A stretch of 36,146 nucleotides of DNA from CAYSGL01 sp964520985 (GCA_964520985.1 CAZFPB010000013.1:1-36146); one strand, 5' to 3'; shown: positions 7,270-15,833, counted from the stretch's first letter. The notes: generated by a model from the sequence alone, not told the origin. Translations and numbers: made by a program.

Positions 7270-9320
7270 CAGCGGTACTCCTCGATGATCACAACGCCGG
7301 CTGCGCCCGCGCCGCCGGCACGCGACGTGAGCGCATTGTCGAACCCGCCGCCGCCGCCGCCGCCGTACGCTCCTCCTGCGTAGCCCGTCCCGGGATCCAT
7401 GCGCGGGTACCCGCCCTTGCCGAGCATCGAGTCACCACCCTTGCCGGCGACGGCTTGCGTGCCGTTCACGCGCAGCGCGTATCCGCCGTCGCGACCATTC
7501 GCAGCGACGTCAGGCGTGCCCGACGTCGCTGATGCGCCGCCGCCTGCACCGCCCTGCACGATGACGGGCGACGTGCCCGAGGACATCCCGCCATAGCCAC
7601 CCGTGCCGCCGTGAGCCGTGTACGTGACGCCCTGCACGACCACAGACGAGTCGCCGCCCGTGCTGCCCTGAGCGCCGGAGGTGCTCGTCGTCCCGCCCGC
7701 ACCGCCCGCGCCGACGGTGACGGTGCCGCCCGTGATGGCCGCGCCTGGATCGATCCAGTGCTCCAGATAGGCTCCGCTCGCACCGCCCGCCGCTGCCGAC
7801 TCTGCCGAGCCGGTGGCCTTGTCGTCCGTCGACCCGCCGCCGCCGCCGCCGCCAACCAGGCGAATGCGAACCTTGTACGTCCCGCTCGTTGGCGTGTATG
7901 TGCCGCTCGACGTGAAAATCTGGCGGCCGATCGGAATGGCGACGTTGGCGCCGCGTGCGCTGACCGTCAGTTCGTCCGTGCTCGCATTGCCGACGGTGAC
8001 ATCGCCGTTGAATGTCGCGGCGCCGGTGACGGTCGCCGTCGAGTTGAGGGTTGCCGCGCCGTACGAGTACAGCGACGGGAATCGGACCCAGCCGATCGGC
8101 TCGCACTGCCAACGTGACACGATACCGTCGTACTCGCAGTCCACCTCCGGCATGGCACTGGCTGCGTACGTCCATGAAGACTGACCGCCCAGCGAGAATC
8201 GATTTGCCTCCGTGGAGTTCGCGCTCTCCTGGCGCAGGTCAACCGTGTTCGCGGACGCTCCTCGATAACGCACACGCACGCGACGGCCATCCCATCCGCC
8301 GAGCATACCGGTGAGCGAGGTCGTGCTCGCGACCGTGATCTCCAGCGTCGTCGTGTCCGCGGCGAGCGGGTAATCGTTGATCGTGCCGCCGCCGGAGTAG
8401 CGCTCGACCGTGCCGCCGAGCGCCCCCACCGTCGTGGCGCCCGCGGTGAGGTCGGTGTCGCCTGCGTTGGTCACCGTCGAGCCATCGTCGGTGAGCAGCG
8501 AGGCAACCTGCGTCGTGCCGTTGCCGCGCGGGATGGCGCCCGAAGTGACGAGCGCGTGATCCGCGTCGGGCGGCGTCGCATAGGTTCCGTCGCCGCGAAA
8601 GAACGTCGTCGTGTTGTTCGGCCACGCCGGCACGAGCCCCTTGAGCGCCGACGTCGCGACGTCGAGCATCGCCGTCGCCTGCGTGCCCGTGAGCTGCTCG
8701 ACGACGCCCGTGCTCGCCGTCGTGCGGCCGAGGATGCGCGCCGTCGACATGCTCGTGGTGAGCGCGCACGTGCCCGAGGTGCAGCCGCCCGAGAGCGGCG
8801 ATGTCGTGGTGACGCCCTCGATGTCGCCGCCGCTCGGCGCCGTCCACCGCGGATAGCCGCTGCCGTTGACGGTAAGCACCTGACCCGAGGTGCCGGTGCT
8901 CGTCGAGTCGCTGAGCTTCCCGAGCACGTACAGGAGGCCGCTCGCCGACAGGTCCTGCGTGACGCTGAGCGAGCCCTGATGCTGGACCGACGTCGAGCCC
9001 GTGCCGTAGCCGATCGTGTCGGCGTCGGCCCAGTACGTGAGCTTGCCGGCCGAGCCCGTGCCGTCGAGCGTCCCCGTCGCCACGCACGTCGGCGTCCCGT
9101 CCGAGCCCCAGCCGGCGACCGCAGAGCCGCCACCGCATGCCTGCGGCGAGAGGTTGAGCGGCGCGGCGGTCGTGCCCGAGCCGGTGAAAGCCGAGCCGTG
9201 CTGCACCGCGCGCAGCCCTGGCGCCGGGACGGGCTGCGCCGTCGAAGGCGCCGAGGTCCACAGCAGCGCGACGACCGCGGCGGGGACCGCCACGAGAAGG
9301 ATGGACAGGATCCGCTTCAC
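7269..9320 (-). CDS. Glycine-rich tail-fibre-like protein with signal peptide (683 aa)
   Basis: The GTG at 9320 begins a clear signal peptide (MKRILSILLVAVPAAVVALL, then an Ala/Ser cleavage region), unusual for a virion fibre. The body is Ser/Thr/Gly-rich and beta-repetitive, with short segments such as GTGSAGKLTYWADADTIGYG that are typical of fibre shafts. From about residue 485 the protein turns into a glycine-rich domain: a run of seven Gly, then GGTVTVGAGGAGG and GGAGGGASATSG. It ends in AGVVIIEEYR, the usual end of glycine-rich adhesin tips of phage fibres. It lies between the tape measure and the hub genes. It may be a fibre whose N-terminal helix has another use, or an exported phage protein acting at the cell surface. 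Confidence 0.72.
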   Translation of the reverse strand: MKRILSILLVAVPAAVVALLWTSAPSTAQPVPAPGLRAVQHGSAFTGSGTTAAPLNLSPQACGGGSAVAGWGSDGTPTCVATGTLDGTGSAGKLTYWADADTIGYGTGSTSVQHQGSLSVTQDLSASGLLYVLGKLSDSTSTGTSGQVLTVNGSGYPRWTAPSGGDIEGVTTTSPLSGGCTSGTCALTTSMSTARILGRTTASTGVVEQLTGTQATAMLDVATSALKGLVPAWPNNTTTFFRGDGTYATPPDADHALVTSGAIPRGNGTTQVASLLTDDGSTVTNAGDTDLTAGATTVGALGGTVERYSGGGTINDYPLAADTTTLEITVASTTSLTGMLGGWDGRRVRVRYRGASANTVDLRQESANSTEANRFSLGGQSSWTYAASAMPEVDCEYDGIVSRWQCEPIGWVRFPSLYSYGAATLNSTATVTGAATFNGDVTVGNASTDELTVSARGANVAIPIGRQIFTSSGTYTPTSGTYKVRIRLVGGGGGGGSTDDKATGSAESAAAGGASGAYLEHWIDPGAAITGGTVTVGAGGAGGTTSTSGAQGSTGGDSSVVVQGVTYTAHGGTGGYGGMSSGTSPVIVQGGAGGGASATSGTPDVAANGRDGGYALRVNGTQAVAGKGGDSMLGKGGYPRMDPGTGYAGGAYGGGGGGGFDNALTSRAGGAGAAGVVIIEEYR

Positions 9321-9348
9321 AGCACCAGCCTCCGGCCGGCGACGACTC

Positions 9349-9359
9349 GGGACGATTCG
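9349..9359 (-). repeat. Junction motif copy, GGGACGATTCG
   Basis: This exact copy (plus-strand reading) lies 29 nt upstream of the fibre GTG. A one-mismatch copy, TGGACGATCCG (9396-9406), abuts the stop codon of the tape measure gene. The 86-nt gap thus has the same two-box layout as the gap at 1287-1372. Confidence 0.6.
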
Positions 9360-9406
9360 CGCTTCACATGTCGAGCGTCGGCGACGAGCGCGGGCTGGAC
9401 GATCCG

Positions 9407-11953
9407 CTACCGGAGCAGCGCCCGCATCAACTCGGGGTTCTCGCGCACCACGTTGACGATCGCGGCCTTGCCGTCGGGCGAGGACAGGATCGGCAAGAGC
9501 GACCGCTTGTCGAACTGGAACACGTTCTGGATCGTCGTCGAGCCGCTCGGCGTCGAGGCCGCGCGACGCTGCTCCGGCGTCCGCACGTGGATGCTCTCGC
9601 CCGGCGTTACGCGGATCATCGCGAGCCGCGAGTCCGTCGAGCCCGCGCCGGGAACGATGCCGTCGTAGCCGGTCGCCGCGGCGGGGATGCGATGGAGACC
9701 GGAGACGCCGGCGAGCGCGTCGCCGCCGGTCGAGAAGCCGAGAGCGCCGATGAGACCGCCCCAGCCGTCAGTGCCCTTGGTGCCAGTGACCGAGCCCGTG
9801 ATCGCCTTGAGGACGAGCGCCTGCGTGATCATCTTCTCGAAGGTGACAAGCAGGTTTCTGCCGAAGTTCGACCACGACACGTCAGCACCGTTCGCCGCGT
9901 CGACGAGCGTATCCGAGAAGGTCTTCGCGGAGCCGACGAGCTGATCGGCGAAAAGATCGTTGATGCTCGTGACGTGTTCCTCGAGCTCCTTGGCTGGAGC
10001 GTTCGCGCTCGCGATGGCCTGCTCGGGTGTCATGTAGCCCGACGTCCGATCCACGGGCGCGCCGTTGGCCGCGTAGCCGTACCGCGCAGCGCGATCCACC
10101 TCCTCGGCGTGCTGCTGCTCGAGGAAGCGCGAGTTGGTATCCGCATCGATCGTGTTCTGTCGCGCGACACCGGGCTTGATGTTGTACTGGCCGCCGAGGC
10201 CAATCTCGGACAGATCGATGCCCGCATAAGCCGCATTGAGCCCTCGCAGCGCGGCGCTGTATTCCTCGACGGAAATCCGCTGGCGCTTGAGCAATGCATC
10301 GAGCGCATGGAGGCGACCGGTCCAGTCCTGCTCTGGCTGCCGGATCTGCGTGAGCATCTCTGTGTAGTAGTCGTGGATCTGGTGGCCGCTGATTGTCTCG
10401 AGCAGCGACTTCCGCTGCGACTTGTAGATCGCCATCGACCCCGATGAGTGATCGACCGCGGTCGACCATGCTTCGTCGAGCGCCTTCAGATCGCGCTTCG
10501 CATTGTCGACTGGCTCGGTCAGCGACAGCGTCGCCTTGGCGACGGCGACATCGAACCCTTCGCCGCCGGTCTTCGCGAGCTCGCGGTTGTACTCCTTCAG
10601 TGAGAGCGCGCCATCGTCGAGCGCCTTCTTCAAATCGGCCTGCGCGTCGAGTCTATGCGCCTCGGAGATCCGAATGTCGGCGAGCGTCTTCCCGTAACTC
10701 TTCGTCGCGGTCTGCTGCTCGATGGTTGCATCGCGAACCTGGCGCGACAGGAGGATCTCCTGGTGCGAGACGCCGTTCTTCTCCTTGGTCGCCGCGAACA
10801 ACGCCTGCTGCGCGGCAGTAAGGGTCTGCGCATCGGCGATGCCGAATCGGCTCTCGCTGTAGAGCGCAACCTTGAGCTCGCGGAGCTTCTCGTTCGCGGC
10901 AGCTTGCGCATCGGCGAGCGTCGACCCCGCGGTCGTGATCGCGCCGGTCCGCTTGTCCGCAGCTTCGGTGTCGCGCTTTGCGTCCTCTTCGTACTGCGCT
11001 TTGATGGACTCGGTGATCTCGCGGTAGCTCTTCGCGAGCTGTTGGTTGACCGCGATCTCTTCCTGGAGAGCCTTCATGCGCTTCGCGTGCGCGCCACCGT
11101 CAATCCAGTCATAAAGCTCGTCGCCGAGCGACGCGGTGATGCCAACAAGCGCGCCGACAGCCGCACCCCACGGTCCAGCAATCTGCATGCCGAGTGCGCC
11201 AAACTTGATGGCCGAGCCGGCGACCTCGCCGAACTTGTTGTCGGTCAGTTGGAGTTTGCTGTTCAGCAGTTCGAACGCCTGCGAAGCGCCCTGAGCGGCC
11301 TGCTTCATGTTCAGTGACCGCACCCCGCTCGCGATTGCGCCAAGTCCACCCCCGCTACTTCCGTCGGAAGCAGAGCGAGTGACGCGGTTCACTTCGGACG
11401 CGTACTGCTGCGCGGAAATGGCGCCGCGTCGATAGAGCGCGTCGATTGCTTGCAGGTCTTCTTGCGCTTGGCGCATCGGCCCATGGAGGCGCTCGAGAAC
11501 CTGCTGCTCGCGCGCGATGGCACGCGCAAGCCCATCGAAGCCACGAACGTTTGCCATCGCCGCGGCAGCCTGCTCGCCCTGCGCTCGAGTTGCCCGCATG
11601 GCAGCGTCAGCGTCGAACTGTTGCAATCGCGCGACGCGCGCGAGCTGCTCGCCGAATGAGGCGTAGGCCGCGGACTTCTCCGCCATCGCTTGCCGGGTCG
11701 CCTGCGCGTCGAGCGCCTGAAGGCGGCCGATGCGTGCCAGCGCACTGCCGAGGTTGTCGATCGCCTGGCCGCCTCGCCGCGACTCCTCGAGCATGGCCTG
11801 GCCGAGACGGCGGAAGGTCTGACTCAGGCTCTCGTATGCCTGCTTCGCCTTGATGCCCTGGTCTTCGGCCTTGCTGAACTCGTCGACGACTTTCTTGGCC
11901 GCCGTCGCGGCCGGCGCCGGATCAAGCTCGATCGTGAGGTCAAGATCGGACAT
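9407..11953 (-). CDS. Tail tape measure protein (848 aa)
   Basis: It is long, highly helical and Ala/Gln/Lys-rich, and lies between the tail chaperone pair and the distal tail genes, the standard position. Heptad-rich stretches fill residues 15-215. A hydrophobic segment sits near 252-282 (KFGALGMQIAGPWGAAVGAL), as often seen in tape measures that enter the membrane at infection. The module ALLKRQRISVEEYSAALRGL echoes an earlier one, ALYRRGAISAQQYASEVNRV, typical of the family. The C-terminal part (WSNFGRNLLVTFEKMITQAL) matches the lambda-H-like tail-tape C-terminal pattern. At roughly 0.15 nm per residue the tail would be about 125 nm. The ATG is preceded by TTGAGG within the junction motif. 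Confidence 0.9.
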   Translation of the reverse strand: MSDLDLTIELDPAPAATAAKKVVDEFSKAEDQGIKAKQAYESLSQTFRRLGQAMLEESRRGGQAIDNLGSALARIGRLQALDAQATRQAMAEKSAAYASFGEQLARVARLQQFDADAAMRATRAQGEQAAAAMANVRGFDGLARAIAREQQVLERLHGPMRQAQEDLQAIDALYRRGAISAQQYASEVNRVTRSASDGSSGGGLGAIASGVRSLNMKQAAQGASQAFELLNSKLQLTDNKFGEVAGSAIKFGALGMQIAGPWGAAVGALVGITASLGDELYDWIDGGAHAKRMKALQEEIAVNQQLAKSYREITESIKAQYEEDAKRDTEAADKRTGAITTAGSTLADAQAAANEKLRELKVALYSESRFGIADAQTLTAAQQALFAATKEKNGVSHQEILLSRQVRDATIEQQTATKSYGKTLADIRISEAHRLDAQADLKKALDDGALSLKEYNRELAKTGGEGFDVAVAKATLSLTEPVDNAKRDLKALDEAWSTAVDHSSGSMAIYKSQRKSLLETISGHQIHDYYTEMLTQIRQPEQDWTGRLHALDALLKRQRISVEEYSAALRGLNAAYAGIDLSEIGLGGQYNIKPGVARQNTIDADTNSRFLEQQHAEEVDRAARYGYAANGAPVDRTSGYMTPEQAIASANAPAKELEEHVTSINDLFADQLVGSAKTFSDTLVDAANGADVSWSNFGRNLLVTFEKMITQALVLKAITGSVTGTKGTDGWGGLIGALGFSTGGDALAGVSGLHRIPAAATGYDGIVPGAGSTDSRLAMIRVTPGESIHVRTPEQRRAASTPSGSTTIQNVFQFDKRSLLPILSSPDGKAAIVNVVRENPELMRALLR

Positions 11954-11980
11954 GCCTCAACGTCGTCCTCCTCGCCGTCC

Positions 11981-11990
11981 GGGACGATCT
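11981..11990 (-). repeat. Junction motif copy, GGGACGATCT
   Basis: The box overlaps the TAG stop of the GT frame (11989-11991). It is followed in the leftward direction by GGACGGCGAGGAGGAC and then GTTGAGGC before the tape measure ATG. This is one of the clearest bipartite copies: a stop-side box plus a start-side TGAGG box. Confidence 0.65.
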
Positions 11991-12800
11991 AGCCTTTCGC
12001 CTGCGCGGCCTGTCGAATGCGCTCGTGCTCGCGTCGAACATGGTCCTCGTCTTGTCGCCGCAGCACGGCGGCAACGATCATCAACTCGCGTCGACCGAGC
12101 CCGCGCGCGACGCACCACTGATGCACGGCCGGCCACGGGATGTCGCCCGTCGTCAGCACAACGCCCGCGAGGCCAAGCGGCACTGCGACCCTTGGCCGCG
12201 CGCTGCCGAGATCCCGCAATGCGTCGAGGCAGACCGCCCCCGCGCCGCCGATGTCGGGCTCCTCGTCCCGCTTGGCGAGCAGACGCGACGATGCGCTCGA
12301 CGATCCTTGGCGACCCAGCGCGGCCGCGCGCCCTTCGCGTCGATCGCTAGCCTCTCGCAGCGACGTGTACTCGCGGCTCCAGGTGAGCCACGCCGCTACG
12401 CGTTTCCCAGGTCGACCGGATCGACGAGCTCGCGCTGGAACACATCGCCGCTCGCGACGTAGCCGAGAAAGCGCCCGAGCCGATCGCGCCGCTTGTCGGC
12501 GACGAACGAGCCAAGCACCTGCTCGCCGCGCGCCGGCGTGTACGTGAGCCCGTTCGGCACGTGGTCCCAGTCGACCACGATGTGTTGCGCGAGCAGCTTG
12601 ATGATCGCGCGCGCCCACTCGTCGGAGTTTGGGTCGAGCTTACGAAACGCGAGCGCATCGACCGCGCGCTGGTACTCCTCGCTCGCGCCGGTCCAGCGCA
12701 CGACGAGCACGAGATCCTGCGCGTGGCCGTTCACGCGAAGCCCCTGGATCGGGTAGCGACGAGTCTCGTCGGCGGCGAGGGATGTGAGCTGAAGGTCCAT
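11989..12800 (-). CDS. Tail assembly chaperone GT, -1 frameshift product (270 aa)
   Basis: The shorter chaperone frame ends at TAG 12396-12398. A slippery heptamer GGGAAAC (minus strand 12408-12402) stands in the zero-frame register G GGA AAC, just two codons before that stop. A slip of -1 joins the first 133 residues to 137 residues of the frame ending at 11989. The T part begins RVAAWLTWSREYTSL and ends in a charged helix (RGLGRRELMIVAAVLRRQDE). This is the arrangement of lambda G/GT: two overlapping products between the tail tube and tape measure genes, which act as chaperones for tape measure and tube assembly. No ribosome-binding start is evident for the T frame alone, which supports frameshifting. 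Confidence 0.85.
12396..12800 (-). CDS. Tail assembly chaperone G (134 aa)
   Basis: The ATG at 12800 is preferred over the in-frame GTG at 12806, two codons upstream. The protein is mixed alpha/beta (MDLQLTSLAADETRRYPIQG, then AQDLVLVVRWTGASEEYQRA and EWARAIIKLLAQHIVVDWDH). It ends in VDLGNA, with the last codons inside the slippery site. Size, acidic character and position between the tube protein and the tape measure gene match the G-type chaperone of siphoviruses. It should be the major product, with the fusion made at a lower level. The upstream gap holds a large hairpin and a junction motif copy. Confidence 0.82.
   Translation of the reverse strand: MDLQLTSLAADETRRYPIQGLRVNGHAQDLVLVVRWTGASEEYQRAVDALAFRKLDPNSDEWARAIIKLLAQHIVVDWDHVPNGLTYTPARGEQVLGSFVADKRRDRLGRFLGYVASGDVFQRELVDPVDLGNA
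12402..12408 (-). promoter_or_regulatory. Programmed -1 frameshift slippery site GGGAAAC
   Basis: The minus strand reads CTG GGA AAC GCG TAG in the zero frame, so the heptamer is G GGA AAC, of the X XXY YYZ type. Lambda uses the closely related GGGAAAG in its G/GT gene pair. The zero-frame stop follows one codon later, and the -1 frame stays open for 137 codons. Confidence 0.85.
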
Positions 12801-12828
12801 GACCACAGCGTCTCGCCTGCGACGAGGA

Positions 12829-12839
12829 GGGACGATCCG
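12829..12839 (-). repeat. Junction motif copy, GGGACGATCCG
   Basis: This is an exact YCG-type copy 28 nt before the chaperone G start. Here it is not beside the upstream stop, because the large hairpin at 12850-12914 lies between. The neighbouring bases (minus strand GGCGGATCGTCCCTCCTC) match the 14503 copy at 17 of 18 positions. Confidence 0.6.
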
Positions 12840-12849
12840 CCGACAAAGG

Positions 12850-12914
12850 GACGAGCGCGCCGCCCGGGACCGACATGCACGGCAGGAGGGAACCGTGCGA
12901 GCGGCGCGCTCGTC
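12850..12914 (-). terminator. Nested hairpin after the tail tube gene
   Basis: A perfect 14-bp inverted repeat, GACGAGCGCGCCGC (12850-12863) and its complement (12901-12914), encloses a second 6-bp stem, GCACGG/CCGTGC (12877-12882 and 12893-12898). It starts 4 nt after the tail tube stop in the direction of transcription. There is no U-run, so it is not a classical intrinsic terminator. It may reduce read-through into the chaperone gene or protect the 3' end of the tube mRNA. Confidence 0.65.
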
Positions 12915-12918
12915 GAAC

Positions 12919-14475
12919 TCAGGTCTCGGTCGCCGACGGGTCGCTCGTCGGGATGTAGCCGAGCACGTTCACGCAGCACACGACGTTCTCGTTCGTCGGA
13001 TCGCCGTGCGGAACGAACGTGGCATCGAGCATCACGGCATCGTTCTCGGGGTACGTCTTGCCGCCGCCGGTGAGTCGGCCCGTCGGCAGGTCGATCGCGA
13101 TGGCGCCCTGGAGGTTCTTCATCAGCATCTCGGCGCGGACGATCTTGCGCGTCGAGATGGCGCGCGCCTGGTTGGCGTCCTCGAAGTAGATCGACATGCC
13201 GGACAGCGAGGGGTCGATGTCGCCGAAGATCGCGCCCTCGGCGCCGCATCCGCGGATCGCCTTGCGCATCTTCACGTTGTGGTTGATCGCGAACGTCGCG
13301 GCGTTCACTTCGCCGATGATCTCGACATCATCCGCGACGCCCACGACGCGGAACGCGAGCATCGACGCGCACATCGTGTGGAACAACGAGGTCTGCAACG
13401 GGCGATACGCCGACGAGGCGCCCGTGAGGCGATCGGCCGTCTCGTTGTAGCCGTCGAACCGGCGCGCCATGAACGCGATGGTCGCTTCGATCTCCGTCTC
13501 GACGCTGAGCCCGAGCGAGATCGAGTTGATGACCGCTGCCTCGGCGTAGCTGTACACGCTCGCGTTCGCAGCGCCCACTGACGGATCCGTATTCTCGAGC
13601 CACCATGCAGGCTCGTAGATATAGTCGGTGTGCCCGAACGGCACGTTGCGATAGCAGGTGCCGAAGTAGAGGCGCACCGTGCGATCAGCGCCGCTCACCG
13701 CCGCGGCCGAGAACGTCCGGTGCTTGAGCTTCAGCTCGTGCGTCGTCGGCGAGGCCGCGACCGTCGCGTAGTGCAGCCCCTCGGCGAGGGTGGCATCGGG
13801 GAACGAGCCGGCGTCGTCGCTCACGCGGAAGTAGACGCGATGGCCGGGCACGAGCCCGAACACGGTCAGATCCTGCGACGCCGTGACGAGGTTGCCGCTC
13901 GCGTCGAGGTCCAGATCCGAGTCGCTGAACTCGAACCCGACCACCTCGACGAGCACGGAGCCCGTCGGATCGACGACCTCGGCAACGAACGATCCGGTCG
14001 GGGCCTTGAGGGTTGTCGCGCCGGACCCTGCCTCGAGCGTGAACGTGCCGTTGTTCTGCGCGTTCTTCGCGCCGGTGACATGGATGATCGCACCCGCCGG
14101 CAGCGTGACCGCGCCGGCAACCGTGATCGAGTCCTCGCTGCCGCCGCCGTCGACGAACGCCGTTGGCCGAAGCGGCGCCTGCCCCCACGGGTGCTTCGGC
14201 TGCGAGCGAAGCAGGCCGGGCCCGAACAGATACGCCACGTCCTTCGACCAGTTCATGACGAGCGTCGGGTTGATGTTCTCGCCGACCTTCTCGCCGAGCT
14301 GCTTGACCATCGACGGGTCTTGCGGGTTCGCGACGACGTCGACGTCCTCGGCGTGGAAGTTCTGCGTACCGCTCGGATTGACGAGCAGTTGCTGCCAGCC
14401 GGTCGTCGGCGCCGTCTCCGGATCCGAGGCAAACGCGGCGCTGACCTGATGTGCCTGAGCGAACTCGATCGACAT
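12919..14475 (-). CDS. Major tail tube protein (518 aa)
   Basis: The ATG at 14475 follows GACGCTGAGGC, the start-side box of the junction motif. The protein is beta-rich. Its C-terminal half has the features of phage tail tube proteins (SLGLSVETEIEATIAFMARR; EVNAATFAINHNVKMRKAIRG). A central insertion at about residues 110-280 has repeated SITVAGAVTLPAGAIIHVTG and TFTLEAGSGATTLKAP segments. That is probably an added Ig-like surface domain and makes the protein longer than the usual 200-300 residues. It lies between the tail terminator and the G/GT chaperone pair, and is followed at once by a strong hairpin, as expected for an abundant virion protein. Confidence 0.85.
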   Translation of the reverse strand: MSIEFAQAHQVSAAFASDPETAPTTGWQQLLVNPSGTQNFHAEDVDVVANPQDPSMVKQLGEKVGENINPTLVMNWSKDVAYLFGPGLLRSQPKHPWGQAPLRPTAFVDGGGSEDSITVAGAVTLPAGAIIHVTGAKNAQNNGTFTLEAGSGATTLKAPTGSFVAEVVDPTGSVLVEVVGFEFSDSDLDLDASGNLVTASQDLTVFGLVPGHRVYFRVSDDAGSFPDATLAEGLHYATVAASPTTHELKLKHRTFSAAAVSGADRTVRLYFGTCYRNVPFGHTDYIYEPAWWLENTDPSVGAANASVYSYAEAAVINSISLGLSVETEIEATIAFMARRFDGYNETADRLTGASSAYRPLQTSLFHTMCASMLAFRVVGVADDVEIIGEVNAATFAINHNVKMRKAIRGCGAEGAIFGDIDPSLSGMSIYFEDANQARAISTRKIVRAEMLMKNLQGAIAIDLPTGRLTGGGKTYPENDAVMLDATFVPHGDPTNENVVCCVNVLGYIPTSDPSATET

Positions 14476-14502
14476 GCCTCAGCGTCGAGGCGGTCATGAG
14501 GA

Positions 14503-14513
14503 GGGTCGATCCG
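14503..14513 (-). repeat. Junction motif copy, GGGTCGATCCG (variant)
   Basis: One mismatch (T for A at position 4) from the consensus. It lies 4 nt after the stop of the tail terminator gene, and is followed by the start-side box GACGCTGAGGC directly before the tail tube ATG. Confidence 0.6.
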
Positions 14514-14517
14514 CCCG

Positions 14518-14946
14518 TCAGCCGCGGAGCTCGTCGAAGGAGTACGGCACGGTCACGGTGATCTGAAACCACACGCCATCGCTGACCGGGCCACCCGACG
14601 AGCCGCCAAGCGTCACCACGGGCTCGTCGCCGACACCAGCAATGAACTTCCCCTCGAGCACCGTGCGGACGTCATCGGCGAGCTCGGAGGCGCGCGCGGT
14701 GCCGCCGCCGGTCGGGACGAAGACCTGGACGCCGATCGTGCCGGATCGGCGCCACCGCTTCACGGCGCCGAGCGCGGCCTGTCGTGACAACGCGGGCGCA
14801 ATGGCGATCCGCACCCACGACTCCGCCGCGTCGCCGAGCTCGTTGAGTTGCGTCCACCACACGTAGTTGGCGCCCGCGGGATGCAGCGCCTCCCATCCGG
14901 CCTTCCAGTGTTGCAGGATCGCCTCGTGGGCTTGCTTCTCGTTCAC
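14518..14946 (-). CDS. Tail terminator protein (142 aa)
   Basis: The GTG at 14946 follows GACGCTGAGGAC, the start-side box. The N-terminus is helical (MNEKQAHEAILQHWKAGWEA). A beta-rich core follows (WVRIAIAPALSRQAALGAVK, GTIGVQVFVPTGGGTARASE), then a strand pair at the end (GVWFQITVTVPYSFDELRG). This matches the DUF4128 / tail-terminator-like group, which caps the finished tail tube and joins it to the head. The order completion, terminator, tube supports it. A bacterial origin is unlikely given the syntenic position. Confidence 0.8.
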   Translation of the reverse strand: MNEKQAHEAILQHWKAGWEALHPAGANYVWWTQLNELGDAAESWVRIAIAPALSRQAALGAVKRWRRSGTIGVQVFVPTGGGTARASELADDVRTVLEGKFIAGVGDEPVVTLGGSSGGPVSDGVWFQITVTVPYSFDELRG

Positions 14947-14974
14947 GTCCTCAGCGTCGGCGAGGCGCCCGCCC

Positions 14975-14985
14975 GGGACGATCAG
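14975..14985 (-). repeat. Junction motif copy, GGGACGATCAG
   Basis: The box overlaps the TGA stop (14982-14984) of the tail completion gene. In the leftward direction it is followed by a GC-rich 20-nt spacer and the start-side box GACGCTGAGGAC before the terminator GTG. Confidence 0.6.
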
Positions 14986-15455
14986 TCGTCGCCGAACGGC
15001 GAGTATGCGCTCGCGAGATTACCGGCCGGCGCCGCGCCCGCGTCGCTCGTCGCCTTGGCGATACCGAAGTCGACGCCGAGCTTGGCCTTGACCGTCGCCA
15101 TCGCGCGGATGATGCAGCTCTCGACGAACAGCGCCGGGGCCTGCCTTGACCAGCCCTCGTTGAGCCGGCGGACGTACGGTACGACGTTGCTTAGGTAGAG
15201 CTTGCCCTGGCCGAGCTTGAACGCCGCGACGACGGCCGCGCCCGCGTCGGCGAGCGCGGCGTCGACTCCGGCGGCTTCGACGTGGTTCGGCGTGCCGACG
15301 GCGGGGATCCAGTTCGCGCGCGCGTGACCGGTGTCGACCGGCGTACCGGTGCCGCGACGACGGAGCTCGCGATTGATCTCAAGGATCAGCGCCTTTGCCG
15401 CGTGCTCGATCAGCGCGTTGACCTTGCGCTGGACGCGATCGGTCGCGGCGCCCAC
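14982..15455 (-). CDS. Tail completion / HK97 gp10-like protein (157 aa)
   Basis: The GTG at 15455 lies 3 nt after the stop of the preceding gene. The pattern RGTGTPVDTGHARANWIPAV and YLSNVVPYVRRLNEGWSRQA is the recognised signature of the HK97 gp10 / lambda Z group, which completes the tail end or forms the neck. A helical N-terminus (VQRKVNALIEHAAKALILEI) and a helical segment after the NEGWSRQAP motif are also usual. It precedes the tail terminator as in most siphoviruses. Confidence 0.82.
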   Translation of the reverse strand: MGAATDRVQRKVNALIEHAAKALILEINRELRRRGTGTPVDTGHARANWIPAVGTPNHVEAAGVDAALADAGAAVVAAFKLGQGKLYLSNVVPYVRRLNEGWSRQAPALFVESCIIRAMATVKAKLGVDFGIAKATSDAGAAPAGNLASAYSPFGDD

Positions 15456-15458
15456 GGC

Positions 15459-15830
15459 TCAGCGTCGCTTGTTGCGGCGTGCGTCGCGTTGCGAGGGCGT
15501 CTCGACGCGGACCGTCTCGCCGAGCGGGACGGTCAGAATGGCGACCTTGGACAACGTCTCGCCGAACGACGCCATCGCGTCGGTCGCGACGTCCACGGCC
15601 TCGATGTATGCGCCGTATTCCTCGGTGAGCTTGGCAAGTTCGTCGAGGCCGGCCTCGCGCTCGAGCGCCGACGGCTGGCGCACGATGCCGGCGCGCACCA
15701 GCGGCACGATCTCGACCTCGGTCATGCCGTGCGCGCGCCAGTCGAAGACCTCGCCGGCTCGCACGACGCGTTCGCCCGCCGCGAACTCGGACGCGGCAAC
15801 GACCGGCCTGGAGAAGTCGAACTCGAACAT
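15459..15830 (-). CDS. Small head-region protein (123 aa), function unknown
   Basis: The ATG at 15830 lies only 3 nt downstream of the end of a tRNA gene. The protein is acidic. It starts with two short strands (MFEFDFSRPVVAASEFAAGE), has a central segment (WRAHGMTEVEIVPLVRAGIV), and ends in a helix and a basic tail (SQRDARRNKRR). Its position between the major capsid and the tail completion gene is where phages usually have a head-tail connector. The text does not match a family I can name. Confidence 0.65.
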   Translation of the reverse strand: MFEFDFSRPVVAASEFAAGERVVRAGEVFDWRAHGMTEVEIVPLVRAGIVRQPSALEREAGLDELAKLTEEYGAYIEAVDVATDAMASFGETLSKVAILTVPLGETVRVETPSQRDARRNKRR

Positions 15831-15833
15831 TCG

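Noticed and set aside
9368..10447. Rightward open frame (359 codons) opposite the tape measure gene
   Set aside because: Shadow frame with no start signal and biased composition; the tape measure reading is well supported.
11989..12618. Independent gene for the chaperone T frame
   Set aside because: The part before 12402 lies within the G gene in another frame and looks non-coding; the slippery site explains expression better.
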